NCBI RefSeq assembly: GCF_026914185.1
Contig: NC_070568.1
Location: 6,779,501 to 6,843,500, forward strand
DNA from: Puccinia triticina
Lineage: Eukaryota > Basidiomycota > Pucciniomycetes > Pucciniales > Pucciniaceae
Length of the DNA stretch: 64,000 nt
Direction of reading: 5' to 3'
Below the pieces are notes generated by a model. It saw only the letters and a list, made by a program, of their open reading frames with translations. It did not search any database and was not told the DNA's origin. Both the position numbers and the translations under genes were made by a program. Shown here in pieces: positions 10,525 through 22,640 of the stretch (position 1 is the first letter of the stretch; each line of letters opens with the position of its first letter).

Positions 10525-13344
10525 TCAATTCTTGCATTTGATGGTTATCAGCATGGGATTTTCCATTGGGAGCGTCATCGAAGACCTGTATTGCGGAGCT
10601 TGATATTGACTGGTAGCACCTACCGCCTCGCTCTTCGGAACACTTTCATACCTGTTTTTTTTTTTTTTTTTTTTTTTTTTTTTGGGGGGGGGGGGAGGAG
10701 AGGGAAGAAAATGTGAGGGAATGTTTAAGCAGAACAGACCCCTTCTGTTTGAACGGGGTGATCAGGAGCAAGTTTTTCACTTACCATCCTTTGGCGAAAT
10801 CCAGATCAAAATCCTTGAAGATCTCGACGATCACCTTGACAGCCTGGAACATCGCGAGATTCATACCAAGACAAATCCTTGGACCGCCCTGTGTATGCTC
10901 CAAATTTATTAGTTGCAATGTGATGAAGGTTCAAGTCATTCAATCAGTTTGTTGTTCGTCTTAGAAATGATAATTCTAGGTATCGGTTAAGACGAAAGTC
11001 TTACATTGAACGCGTTAAATTTGTACTGTCCAAATTGTTTAATACTGCCTTTCTCATCAATCCAACGAGCTGGTTTGTATTCTCCACAATCCGATCCCCA
11101 CAACGATGCATCACGGCCCATTTGCCAGCCACTGTAAACAAGAAGTCGCCAAAGAATCCAACCAGAAAAAAAAAGTTAGAATTGTAAGAACGATCCGCCC
11201 AGCAAAATGGATGGAACAACCTCCATCGAACCAAATCACCAGCTTCGACAGTTGGTCCACCAGGGATTTGATCATGAGAGGCAACGCATTTTACATTCTG
11301 AGGCAGGCAAGCAGGATTTACGGAAACAAGTATACAGTCAACCAGAGTTAACAACTATTCAGGTGGAATCAGGTTGCCTTTTAGGTGGAGTATAACTGAC
11401 CTTCGGGACACTCGGATGCAATCTCAATGTTTCAAGTATCATCGCATTAGTCCAGATAAATCGTTTGTAATTTTCATAGGTTACGCGTTCTTGATCTTCA
11501 TTCGCATCGCCCAAAATCTCAATCGCCTCCTCGCGAATTTTGGAAATTAAATCTTTGTTCATCAACAGGTGAAAGAAGGCCCAGGAAAGTGCTTCCGCAG
11601 TAGTGTCACTAGTTTGATCCAAGTCAGCTTACTTGCAGTCACCTTGCAAAGCTGATTCGACAATTGACTTGACTTACCGACCGGCAATGATGAGGTTCAG
11701 CGTCGTATCCCTTAACTCGGTGCGTCCCAACCCACCTCCACGCTTGTCACGAGTATGCATGAAAATGCCCAACAAATCAGTCTGTTCTCCTTCTTTCTTT
11801 TCGCAATCGGATGACTGAGCCAGACTAGCCATTCGCTCATCAATTAAGGAGTATGCGTAGTCATCCAGAACACAACACGAGGCTTTCATGCGTTTTCCGA
11901 TCGAACCAACGAGCTTCTCGATCAGCTGCCATCCTCTGACAGCCGAGAATCTGAAGTCAATCTGATCCTGTGCAAAGTCGAACGCATCCGCGAAAGGAAT
12001 AGACACTGGGGAGAGTTTCGATGGCAATGATGCTTTTCCTTTGTCATAATAATCGGTACCAAGAAGGCCCAAATCTTTTCCAAAGCTTAGCAAAAGGAAA
12101 TCGAAAAAACAAAAAAAAAGTTGAGCCATGTGTTTCTGATGCCTACAAAACAATGGGATGTGAGCTCGACTGACGTCATCTGGACAAAGGAGTCCATCGT
12201 GAACCGGAAGAAGAGGTCACAAAAGTCGATGCTGTGATTCGCTTTCACAGTCGACTTCAATATATCAAGCAGCCCATCCATGCTTTTATTGGCGGAAGGG
12301 GCGATAATGGTCTTTTGAATTCAATGGCAGCAAAAAAAAAAAACAAGCAATTCAGATCGAGATAAACTTTATGCTGAAAGGTATCTGGATAGTGTTTGTT
12401 CATCTCACCTTGAATGTTTTGATACTGAAGATTGTCGAGGTGGCCTGTCGAGCTCTCTTCCACGCTGCACCATCTGCTACGAAGATGCCATCTCCGAAAA
12501 CATCATGCATGATAGTCCGGAACAAAGGGCCCTGGGAAGTAAATTTCAACGAGCATCAAAATCTTTCCAAAAAGGATTCTCCTTCAAGCAGGGATGAAAT
12601 GATTCAGTACCTTTATATAGTTTTCAAAGTTGGCTATATTTGAGAAAGTCCAATCCAGTGAAGTTAGGAACCGGCGGTCAATCGGCCACATGGGGGTGTG
12701 CATGCGTGCTTACTTTTTTGCACATACTCGATCCATTCTGGTTTGCTAATATCGACGATCCTGTGGCCAGGGACTGTCATGCTAAACCCAGGGCCGTGTT
12801 TCAAAGCTGTGATTGTATTATACTCCAAGGTTTGAGTCCTATTAGCAATAATTGTAGGTAGCTGGACCGAACAGGTGAGTTAGCCGGATGCTAGAATTGT
12901 GCACGTGTGCCAGATCCCAACCTACATGTCCGAGTCTTTGCGACCGAAGCAATCATTCAAGTATTAGCTGGGTGGACAAGAAACAGCACATGAAGTAGCT
13001 GAAGTAGCTGCAGGCAGTCAGACGCACAGCGGCCACCCGGGTGCCTCGTGAAATCTACTGTCTTTTCTCTTTGTGGTTCCAATTGCTAGGAAAAAGACGG
13101 CGAAGATGGGGGACATGCACGAATTTTGCCCGTCAGACGATGGTTGCATCCAGCTCAAATCACGATGGCTTGTGGAGCTACGTACCTCGATTGCGACTAG
13201 TTGCGAACCATTTGGATATGTGGCGACTGGATTAGCTTATGGCACGGTCAGCAGGTCGAAGGAGTCAGAATTTTCGGCTCACAATTTGATGAGGAGATAG
13301 GCCAGGCCATGGGCAACCAAGGTGAGGAATAGAAAGGTGATCAT
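10525..13344 (-). CDS. Cytochrome P450 monooxygenase, 14 exons, intact
   Basis: Hand splicing gives exons 13344-13283, 13196-13186, 13085-13028, 12935-12926, 12861-12714, 12633-12611, 12531-12409, 12311-12175, 12085-11678, 11608-11401, 11297-11221, 11131-11005, 10888-10785 and 10651-10525. They total 1623 nt, a 540-residue protein. It opens with a membrane anchor (MITFLFLTLVAHGLAYLLIK), then APGWPLLGHLP, the I-helix AGRDTT at about 325-330, ETLRLHPSVPK (ExxR) at about 386, the YKPARW motif, and heme loop GGPRICLG with the ligand Cys at about 470. The NFENYIKG and GIFVADG phrases place it near fatty-acid/alkane hydroxylases of the CYP52/86 type, so an ER monooxygenase acting on a lipid or similar hydrophobic substrate is inferred. 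Its paralogue is at 49976-52783. The last intron has a C12A29 run immediately before its CAG. Confidence 0.92.
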
Positions 13345-14868
13345 GGTATCTGCCAGCTCACGGATGCTGGGTGGAGGTGGGTGGAGATAGGAAGCTGGGA
13401 CTGGGACTGGAGCGAGCAAGGGAGGGGTGAATTAATTTCCAATAAGACGGTCAACAGCCATCGAACCACAAGTCCTTTATTTGAAATACCTCAAGATGCA
13501 CACCATCACATCAACCCAGCCCAGAAAGCAAAACACCGCATCTGTACCTCATTCTTTGTTTGTTTGGAAATTGGATGTCTCCCCAGATTCAGCCGATCAG
13601 TATGTACATAAATCCGGAATCAGATCGTCGGCATTTGACACTTTGATGTCGTCTCTAAGGCCGAGGGGGTGGGCTGTGTATAGTCTTAATTCCTCAGCAA
13701 CGCGCCGAAACGGCACCCTCCCGTGGATTTCCTAGACGTGGGCTATGTATTCAGTGAGCGGAAATCCAGCTGAGATCCTTGAAAGTTTTTTCTCACTAAA
13801 CAAACAAACAACAAGAGCGTTTCCGTAGGTTTCCATATATTTATACATTCCCTGATGCTGCCGGATGCCTCATGGCTCCGAGTCCTTCCGAGTCCCAGGC
13901 GGGTGTCTGATATCATATTTAACCGTTAAACGTGCAGCCTGCGCCTGCGGGGCCTTGACCTTCTAGTAACAGAGAAATCGGTGCCCCGCAAATGTTCATA
14001 GATGACGTAGAGTATTAGGTGGTGGAGGACTGTGGAGGGCCTTGGAGACCCGTTGATTCTGAAAGATAAACTGAATTGCCATGTTCCAGGTAAATCAGCT
14101 GCAGCTAGAGTATTATGGCTGCTGGAGCTGGATGACACCCCCAGAATCTCAAAGCTGGATACAAGAAGCAAAAAGTGTTTCATCGCTGACATTGGCTGTT
14201 CTCTTTTTATTTTTTCCAGCCGTCAGGCTCAAGCTCCTACAGCCATTGCACAGTAAAATGCATCAAGGATATATGCATAGCTATGTACATGTGTGAACTT
14301 CAACTAGTTCCTCCTTGCCAGAGGCTTCGCCGGAGGAAAGGAGTAGGCAAGGCGGAACTTTTTTTAAGTTTGTATAGATTTTCAATATTTTCGCGGGACT
14401 AAGGCCTGCTCTGACCACTTCCCAAACCATCGGATTCTCAACAGGGTGGTTGGACAAGAAACCTGACCAAAACAAAAACTGGTGGTACTTTGTTCATTAG
14501 CCAGTGAGGAAAAGTGTCCCAAAAAAACATATAATAGGTGAGAAACATGCATTGTAAGTCCAAGTGTATTGAATACATTATCAACAGCACCATTAATTGA
14601 GAAAAATCAACAATCATCGGTTCATTCAAAGCGGAAGATGGAGAAAGGAAAGCTAAAACGTGTCACCAATAAGTAGAAAGACCCAGCAATCGAAAGCACA
14701 GATAAAACATCCTTGAGGAGCGCAACATTTGATTAAAAAAGAGTTTGTAGTCGGACTTTTTTCTCTTCGGTGAAAGGACAAGAAAGTGTAAACAACGAAA
14801 ATAAATCGACCCTAACAAGAATGCCAAGAGCGGAATGTTTCGAACTAGCTGAGTTTGAGATTAAGCTA
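13345..14868. other. Intergenic between P450 and the 14869 gene
   Basis: The right part of this stretch is the T/C-rich upstream region of the P450 (read leftwards from 13344). Bases 14600-14868 are the 3' flank of the leftward gene ending at 14869. A GAGGCTTCGCCGGAGG hairpin fragment sits near 14320. Short frames are present but none has a recognisable domain. Confidence 0.5.
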
Positions 14869-17094
14869 TTAGTATTCTTCATCATAATAATTGTTTCCCT
14901 TTGCAGCTTCCTCTTCCTTTTCCTCTTCATCAAAATCTTCATCTGATTTATGGTTTTTCGATTTAGACTTCTTTCTGCCTTTCTTTTCGTCTGAGTCTTC
15001 GCTCTCGCTCGATCCGCTATTTTTTGAATGAGGATCATCTTCACCGCTATCGTATTCACCTCTCTTGACTTTCAACTTCTTCTTGACTTGCCTCTGGACG
15101 GGCGGATTTGGATTGATGTTAACATGTAGTCGATGCTTTTCCTCCCTCGGTAAACCAATCCTGAGCCCTCGCTTGGCTTGCGGGCATGTGCTTGCTATGA
15201 TTTCAGCTAAGCTCTTCCCTTTCAGAGCCTGTGGTCGCGCCTTTTTCTTGTTCTCAGCTTTTGCTGACTGCATCGTTGCCTTTGTTCCACCGGCCGAGTC
15301 CTGCGGATGGTCACCTGTCGATGGTCCGGCTGTTTGGGATTTACTCAAGCTTGCAATTTTATTTGCGACTGCGATCCGTTCACTAGTTACCGGAGTACCG
15401 ATCGAGACGATCTGGCTTGTACTTGCCCCAGCTCTTCTGCGAGGACTTTGACGTGCCTTGGATTGAGGAAGCAACTTGTTTCTTGTTTGGTCGGGTTCTT
15501 CGAGAGTTTCAGGCTCCAGTTGAGGGTTCTGAACATCCGCTAGAGGACAGGCGAAGTTTACTTTGTTGGGAGTTGAGTCTCCCGCAGGATGCTCCTCATG
15601 GGCTAGCGGCGAACCTTTATTGTTGGGGACGGCAGGCGTATCGACAACCAATTCTTTTCGATTCTTAGTAGCTTTGGGCTTTGGGGTCGCCTTTTTTTTG
15701 GGGGCACGCTTTTTGGGAACGACAGTAGGTTTTGAGTGTTTAGAGGCCTTCGGAGCCGTTTCCTCAGCGGAGAATCCGGACGGGCTACTCAATGGGGAAG
15801 AAATGATCTCAAGAAACGGCTGTGAGGTTGCGTCTTTCGACACGGTAGCCTGAGGTGGAGCAAAAGTTTCTTGTCGAGATTGATGAACTGAGCTGGCAGC
15901 TTTGTCTCTAATTGTTAATGGAGCCTTGCTGGGAGTATCCGGTTCTGGTTCTGGACTGGATGCAAGGACCCAACCATTTCTATAGACACGACGTCTCTGA
16001 GTTTTATCAGAACCGCCAATGATGATCGGATCCCGCGGTATTGAGTTTGCGTCGGCGGCATCATCTGACGACTGCGAGAGGTTTATAAGGATCTGTAACG
16101 ATTTTGCAGAAGCTTTCCCAACGGCGGATTGTTTTCTAACTCGCTTTCCGTCCGCACTCACTTTGGCCTTGGCCTTTTCGGACCCTCGTGGTGGCTCGGT
16201 TTCCAATTGATCTTGCTCTTTCATCTTTCGTTTTTTGTTCGTTGGTGGGGCCTGTGCTTCAGGTGGCTTCTGTCGACTGGATCCCTCGTGATTCGAAGGG
16301 ATTGTGATTTCAGGTGATTTAGGAAGTATCGGCCGTTCGGATGTGGTTGAAGGTTGTCGATTTCGAGAGGTTTCAACAGGTGTCTGATGAGGTACGTTCC
16401 GCGTTGTGGCTTCAGGCAGCTGGAGCACTTCAGGAGGTTTGGATTTGACGCGACTTGGATGAAAAGGGTCTTGTAAGGACTGTTCGATTGTTGAGCTAGA
16501 TGTTGGATTCGTGGATGAGTCTGTAGATTCTCTCAACTTCAGTCGCTCACGAGCTTGCTCGATTGAGGCAGCCCCCAGACGAGGTGGGCGAGGCTTGGGT
16601 CGAGTGGTGGTGGGCTTGGTACTGGGAGAGGCGCTGGACGGAGCTACCAGGATGGGCGGTTGGGGGGTTTGCGCGGTCGATGTTGATGAATTACTAAGTT
16701 GCTTGGGTTTTAGGTGAGTAGATAGGTCAGTAGTCGGAGACGTTCCAGCGTGAAACTTGTCCATGGACCAGCCTGGTCCTCTGGATTCGACTGGCAGACC
16801 GGCATCCATGGAGGAAGATTGGACGGGTAAGATGATGGCAGTTGATGGAGGCTGTTTTGAGGAGGCGGGCGAATCTTGATGGATCACATAATGGTTTGTG
16901 GGAGGAAGTTTGAGTTGTAAGGAATGTTGGACCTAAATGAACAAAATGAAAACAGGAAAGGACTAACCTCTGACGGTAAAATCCTGAATGATTTCCTCGT
17001 CGCTCTGACTGTTCGGGATGAAATGTGGAGACCTGGATGGCCCCTTGGGTCGATTGTCGCTATCGAGCGAATCGCATTCGATTTGACTAGTCAT
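14869..17094 (-). CDS. Basic/acidic nuclear protein with a possible RAD51-binding motif
   Basis: Two-exon model: 17094-16968 (ATG, MTSQIECDSLDSDN...) and 16874-14869, joined across a GTTAGT intron ending ATCAAG, giving 710 residues. The protein is mostly disordered, Ser/Pro/Lys-rich, with KKKATPKPKATKNRKE, a KVSADGKRVRK patch, and a C-terminal tail alternating KKGRKKSKSKNHK with DEDFDEEEKEEE. Near residues 610-630 it has GLRIGLPREEKHRLHVNI. This matches the spacing of the L-R-[IL]-G-L-x-R...LH motif that RAD51-associated protein 1 and relatives use to bind RAD51. This is an inference from one short motif. The first exon and its acceptor are my choice because the long frame has no ATG of its own near its 5' end. 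It lies beside, and is transcribed in the same direction as, the P450. Confidence 0.75.
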
Positions 17095-17468
17095 GTGATT
17101 ACTTGTGCTTAGGGCGATGGCCGTCTCTAGGTTCAGTCGTTCTCTTCTTTCAAATGGGGTTTCTTTTGATCTAAGTGTTCACAGTTTTGATATTAGTCTC
17201 TTTGCCTGGTGTAATGACAAAACATATGTGGTGAGCCGGCAACAAAACTACTTTACCTGATTGCCATCATGATTCAGACCGATTGCTGAAGAGTGGAGGG
17301 TTTTCCGAAGCTCTTTTTCAGCTAGCTAGTCGCCCTTGGGACAAAGAGGGCAGGCTGGAAGTACACAGAAGTACACCCGGGGAGTACTGCGACGAGGACA
17401 TCCTGAGGAATCCTCGAGGATTCCCCGAGTGCCCCTGCGCGAGGTTGGACCAGCGGCTGCGAACTTAA
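16910..17468. promoter_or_regulatory. First intron, first exon and 5' flank of the 14869 gene
   Basis: The minus strand carries an ATG at 17094-17092, then upstream C/T-rich tracts (GATCAAAAGAAACCCC at 17150-17170). There is no TATA box that I would defend. Bases 17110-17468 show no other gene. Confidence 0.35.
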
Positions 17469-17469
17469 C

Positions 17470-18420
17470 ACAAGTCCCTCCCTGTGCTCGCGGGGCGCGA
17501 GCACCCTCCCGCTTGCGGGAGGGACTTGTGCCTAATGTCCGATATTTGGCCTGAGGCTGCCCAGCCAAACATCTAAAAATTCCTTATATCCCCCATATCA
17601 CCGTATACCCATTGGATTTCTTCACAGCCTCTGGCATCATTAGAATCAGATTTTCTTTCTACATATTCTGGCGTGTTTAACACAACACCTACCCCCATCC
17701 CTTGAAAAAAAAATTGTTGTAAAAGCATGGCTTGCGAGGCCTTGCAAGGCTGAAACCGTGAGAAAGTGTCTGTACTTGACCTGCAAATGGCCCGGCGGGT
17801 CTGTCACATTGCTCAGAAAATGCCCTTACAAGAATGGCTGCTGAGCGGCCAGTTCTTGATGAATTTACTTGAAAAAACATGTACAAGACAGCTGAGATCA
17901 AGGGCTAGACATGGCCAACTGGGATTTGGATTATGAGGTGATACCAAGTTGTAGGAGAGTTGTAAACACAAAATCACACATTTTCATTGAAAAAATCCGT
18001 CAGCCTCAGGCCAAATATGGGACATTAGTCCTAAGCCTCTCCTTCGGAGATGCTTTGCGCCTCCTCCGAGAGGCTTAGTTAAGCTCGCAGCGGCTGTTCC
18101 TGGCTGTTCACCGAGCTTAACAAAGCCTCTCCGAGGAGGCGCGAAGCGTCTCCAAAAGAGAGGCTTAACTCTAAAGTCACACCATTGGCCCTGCAGACTC
18201 GAGAATTTCTGGCAAAAAAACACATATTTTCTTTTCAAAATGTTTTAAAAAATGCAGTTTTTAGTTTAAAAAAAAATCTGAGTTGGCATCCTCCCTGCCA
18301 TTTGTTTTGATCCTGTACTCCTCCCTTTGGAGGTCGCTACGCTCCCCTGACTCCTGAGGAGGGTACGCTTGTGTTAAGTTTGGCTGTTCATGTTGTGTTA
18401 CCGGGAGCGCAGCGGGAGGT
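17470..18420. repeat. Cluster of four GC-rich hairpin elements
   Basis: First: ACAAGTCCCTCCC at 17470 and GGGAGGGACTTGT ending at about 17532, enclosing GTGCTCGCGGGGCGCGAGCAC. Second and third: AAGCCTCTCC...GAGAGGCTTAGTTAAGCT (18034-18081) faces AGCTTAACAAAGCCTCTCC...GAGAGGCTTAA (18113-18168), so the two are themselves inverted copies. Fourth: 18315-18380, ending GCTTGTGTTAAG. The DNA between them is ordinary AT-rich sequence without genes. Confidence 0.75.
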
Positions 18421-18432
18421 GGGTGGAGTCCA

Positions 18433-19031
18433 TGGTGTTATGGCCTGGTGTATACCTCTCCGGGGGAGAGTTGATGCCTGCTACAATTGTGTAGTCGGGT
18501 GGTACCTTTTCTTCCTTCCCCGGGGTTTTTACAGGTTATGAGCCCAGTGTTACCTCTGTCGCGTGTTCAATTCCCATTGCCTGTATCTCGCACATGTCAC
18601 ATCTCCCCAGCTTGTAACCCTCACATATCATGACATAACTGTGTTAGCTACTCCTAGTCTTACATATAAGCATATTATTGATTATTGGTTTAGGAGTGTG
18701 GTTGCCTTAAAATAGTTCCACGGTTCATGGGTGCCAAAAGTCCCATTTTAAGATAAATCATAGTATAGTCTTTAAAAAATAGCATTAGTATAGTAGCCAG
18801 TATGCGTGAAAGTTGACAGTTAACAAGTCTGTTGGGGAGTAACACTTAGATTTGTATGTAGTTTCACACCAGTCCATTTGGTGTCCAATCCAATATCACC
18901 TCTGTTATCAGTGATATTGGCTTGCGTGGGAGTGTTATGGCCTGGTGTATACCTCTCCGGGGGAGAGTTGATGCCCGCTACAATCGTGTAGTTGGGTGGT
19001 ACCTTTTCTTCCTTCCCCGGGGTTTTTACAC
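18433..19031 (+). repeat. Two direct copies of the LTR-end-like repeat
   Basis: GTTATGGCCTGGTGTATACCTC...CCCCGGGGTTTTTACA occurs at 18433-18535 and 18932-19031, about 500 bp apart in direct order. An inverse copy is at 1834-1940. The spacer has no coding frame. This could be a tiny LTR element (TRIM-like) or two truncated LTRs. Confidence 0.6.
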
Positions 19032-20160
19032 ATGGAACCGTCCAGCCCTCCCTGTACGCGCTAAGCCCAACGCACGCTATGGACGCCAACAGGCTGTACA
19101 TTCAAGCTTGTGCTCAGGAGGCGCCGGAGATAGCGGGTACGGGGAGCTAGGGGAGGTCGTCACCCGGAAACCTCAAGGCCCTTTCCCCCTCAGAGCTTGC
19201 TCCTTCCTCCCAAACCTCCCATCCCCCAGTCGCCCTCTCACCAAGATCCTAGTATTGCTCAGCGCTTCCCAACTCGCTCCCACCATCCCAGATGTAAGAC
19301 CTTTTTTTTGCAACCACCCTCCCACCCTGCTCAAGTCTAGAAGGAGACCAGACACTCATGTCCACATGTGGGGTCTAGCACCTTTACCCTCACACCCTCT
19401 GGGGTCTTTCTGCTCTGGGAGGATCCAGTCAGCTGCCTTCTCCTCCCTCAGGAACTTCTCCCTGACAAGTCCTCCCTCCCGGAGGACTTTGTACGGGAGA
19501 AGCGCTGCGAGAGTGCAACACAAGTGATTGGGGATCAATCCTCCCCCGACTCACACACAAGAGTCTTGGGAAGTCACTCCCTGACTTCTGGGGCTCTCTA
19601 TGTAAGCAGTAGAGACGTGACAACTAGATAAAGCTAGGCAGGAGCCCCCAAGGGACCTGCCGTAACTGCGCAGCTGCCGCATGGCCCCCTGCCTAGCAGC
19701 AAAGGTGCATGGAGGGCACGGGCAAACCCACCCGGGCCTCCACAACAGAGAACCCTTCTCCTGCTAGACCTCCCCACGGCGTTCAGGTTAGAAATGGATG
19801 TGCTTTCCACCAAATGGATCACAAGGGCACCTTGTGATAATCATCCCAAGGGCGGAGCTGGGGTTGTACAACAACACACAATGACCACCTTGACGCCTCC
19901 CAGGATCCCCTCTCCCCCTTCTCTTATTCCTTTCCCCATCCCCCTCCCCCACCCCCTTTTTTTCTTTCTAATTTTTCTCCAATTGACGTACGGACTCAGA
20001 ATCTCTGTTGATATCCCTCTTGCTTGATATCGGTGGCAACGTCAGGCTCACAGACGGATGACCAAGCCCCAAGTGGTCAGCTCCCCGAGGAATCATTGTG
20101 ATCCCAACGGGCGGGTTGAGCCCACTCACGGCCCACCACACATTGAATGGTGGACTTGAC
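19032..20160. repeat. Probable LTR retrotransposon fragment
   Basis: The segment is C-rich (CTCCCCCTTCTCTTATTCCTTTCCCC) and ends GATATCGGTGGCAACGTCAG, which looks like the junction after an LTR in fungal elements. No gag or pol frame is present. Short open frames lack recognisable domains. Confidence 0.35.
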
Positions 20161-21600
20161 ATGGCTCACTTTTGAGGGTGCTCAAGCTCAGGTAGCGTTG
20201 TACGGAGCAGATTGAATCCGTCGGATATAGACTATCTAGCAGAATGTGGTACCTCCACGCGCTGCATTGCACATCCATTGGCGAAATTAGAAAGAAAAAT
20301 AAACATTAAGAAAGCAGAAAACATGAGAAATGGAAAGAGCTAAAGAACAACAACAAGAGAAGAGCAAAATACCAAATCATGCTGAGAGATTGACAGCAGA
20401 GAAAAATAAAATAAAAACAGCTAGCAAATGTACAATAGTTGTTCAGTTGGACATTAATTGTTCACTGAACAAAGGTGGTAGCTGGAGTGGTGTGTTCACG
20501 GTTTGCGTGGCTGATCAACTGGGCAGGCTTGTATGTTACCTGTATTCATATGCATCCTGCACCATGAAAAAATTGAAGGGAGTAGGTGGTAGGTGACTGC
20601 AAGGGTTGGGAGACCCTTCACTGTTTGGAGGCTGGAGAGGCACAGTGGGATGGGCTCTGACAGCTCTGTTTATGAATCTTAGGGCAAAAAACCTGTCAAA
20701 ATAAGGGTTTTGGGCCCTAGCACTATAACTGTGCTGATGTAAACACTGGTAATTTAAATTACCAAGCTTGTTACGTGGTAAATATGGCCACTACAAGGGT
20801 TTAAACTCTCTGTAACAGAGGAAGGATTTATTATGTAATTAATAATATGTAATTATTAATTACAGGGAATTAATTTGGCGTAAAAGTAGGTGGTAAGCGC
20901 TTAAAATGATTGGCTGCTTGACAGAGGCGGAGGTCTTACGGCAACTACTTATAAGGATAAATCTTTAAATATGCTAATAAGTGATTTTTGATGATTTAAA
21001 GGGTTAAATCCAGTGGATTTTACGTGCAGGTGATGGTTTATAAGGAAAAGGGGCTACAATAGTAGCAGAGGAGAATATTCACGGCAAACTTACAGTTTAT
21101 GGGTGGTGAATGGTCTGGGGGATCTTTTCCTGAGGGCCAAATAGGCCTCTATTTATAGAGGGGACTTCAGTGGGCGTAAACACTAAGTCCTTTTCTCCCT
21201 ATGGGAGTATCCTGAGGTGTAGCCGTGAACAGGGCTTGGCTGTGGGTAAATTATTTGTATTGTAATAGACTAATTTCCCTGACTCTGTCACATGACATGT
21301 TTATAACCAATTGCCATGCAAAAGAGCTTCAGTAGAAGTCTACATAATACTTTAACGGGGTATTTTTACACGAGTAATATTACTCATTAATGTACAACAG
21401 TTTATTTTTATGTACTTTGTTTGTTTTACTAATTTTTTGTATGTAATACTATTTTTGAGCGCTTTCTGGGGCCAATTCTTATTTATACAATTAGTACATG
21501 AAGGAATAGGAATAAGGGGTTACTTTGAGTGGGTGACCCCCCTTAATTTATGATGAGGAATCTGATTCTGCAATAATAATTTAATAATAATTATTATTTA
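20161..21600. other. AT-rich repeat debris, no gene identified
   Basis: Words such as GTAATTTAAATTAC, TAATTAATAATATGTAATTATTAATTA and CTCTATTTATAGAGGGG are short palindromes. The texture resembles the LTR-like block at 28344-29070. A GAAAAATAAAATAAAAACAG stretch precedes a 88-codon frame near 20330 with no recognisable domain. Confidence 0.4.
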
Positions 21601-21639
21601 CTAAGTTATTGCAGTCTTTTGGATACTTGATGTATCTCT

Positions 21640-21830
21640 AAGGCTGACAGGCTCGGAGGCTAACGGTTCTAGAACCAATGGTTGGTGTAAGACTCAGAAG
21701 TGGTAATGAAACCCTTTTGCTGAATTTTGAAGGGTATGATGGAGTTGCAAGCTCTTCCCTTCTGTTACCAGTCAACAAGACCCACCAAGCTCTGCTTGGC
21801 AAGTTTTATTAAGTGATATGTCTGGTCTGT
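21640..21830 (+). repeat. Dispersed repeat copy (second copy at 63768-63920)
   Basis: GGTGTAAGACTCAGAAGTGG, AAACCCTTTTGCTGAAT and GACCCACCAAGCTCTGCTTGGCAAGTTTTA recur in the same order and orientation at 63768-63920, about 42 kb away. The bounds are approximate. No coding capacity. Confidence 0.7.
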
Positions 21831-22139
21831 TCCAGATGAAATCTGTTTGACTGGCAACGTGTACACTGTGAAATAAACTCAAGAAACTGGTGTCAGTTGA
21901 CATGCCAGATCCAGGCTGATACATTGCTGCATACCTGAGTTTTTACAGCTTTAGTCCATGTGTTTATTATGGATTAGCTCAGGCTAAGCAGTATGTTGAT
22001 ACTCTGCTTAGCCACACTAACTTTTTGTGCAGTTATGTACTTGTGAGATGCTCAGCTGGCACAGCAGTAGCACCTTATAAGTACATACCAGCGCCCTTGT
22101 CAAGTGGCTGGCATCCCTCCAGCCAACAGACAAGTCCAC

Positions 22140-22640
22140 AAAAACCCAACCACGTGGACTAGGAGGAATCCCTCCCAGTCAACAACATGTGTAACACACC
22201 GGTCAACCAACAGTTTTCCGGGAGGGATGCCTCCCAGACGGCGGCCCCATACAACAGTCACCTAGGAGGGATCCCTCCCGGATGACCGCTTCATGCACCA
22301 GTTGTCTGGGAGGAATGCCTCCTGGACAACAGGTACATACAACAGTCGCCCGGGAGGGATCCCTCCCGGACAATGGCCTACATGACAGTCGTCCGGGAGG
22401 CAATACCTCCCGGATGAATCCTTCAGACACCAGCTGCCCGGGAGGGATCCCTCCCAGAAAACTGCTTCATATATCAGTCGCCCGGGAGGGATACCTCCTG
22501 GACATCTGCTTCATACAACAGTCTCCCGGGAGGGATACCTCCTGGACAAATGCTTCATACAACAGTCTCCCAGGAGGGATACCTCCTGGACAACTGCTTC
22601 ATACACCAGTTTTCCAGGAGGAATCCCTCCCGGACAATGG
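22140..22640. repeat. ~40-50-bp minisatellite with GGGAGGGATCCCTCCC palindrome
   Basis: About ten units of CAGTCGCCCGGGAGGGATCCCTCCCGGACAACNGCTTCATACAAC. Like the 9130-9560 array, every unit is a potential hairpin (CCGGGAGGGA/TCCCTCCCGG). It reads open for about 120 codons by chance of its period; I do not call a gene. Confidence 0.85.

Noticed and set aside
13926..14192. Minus-strand 88-codon frame upstream of the P450
   Set aside because: No domain, no introns or partner exons, and unremarkable codon pattern.
14733..15059. Minus-strand Lys/Arg-rich frame of 108 codons
   Set aside because: Shadow of the charged C-terminal tail of the 14869 gene in another frame.
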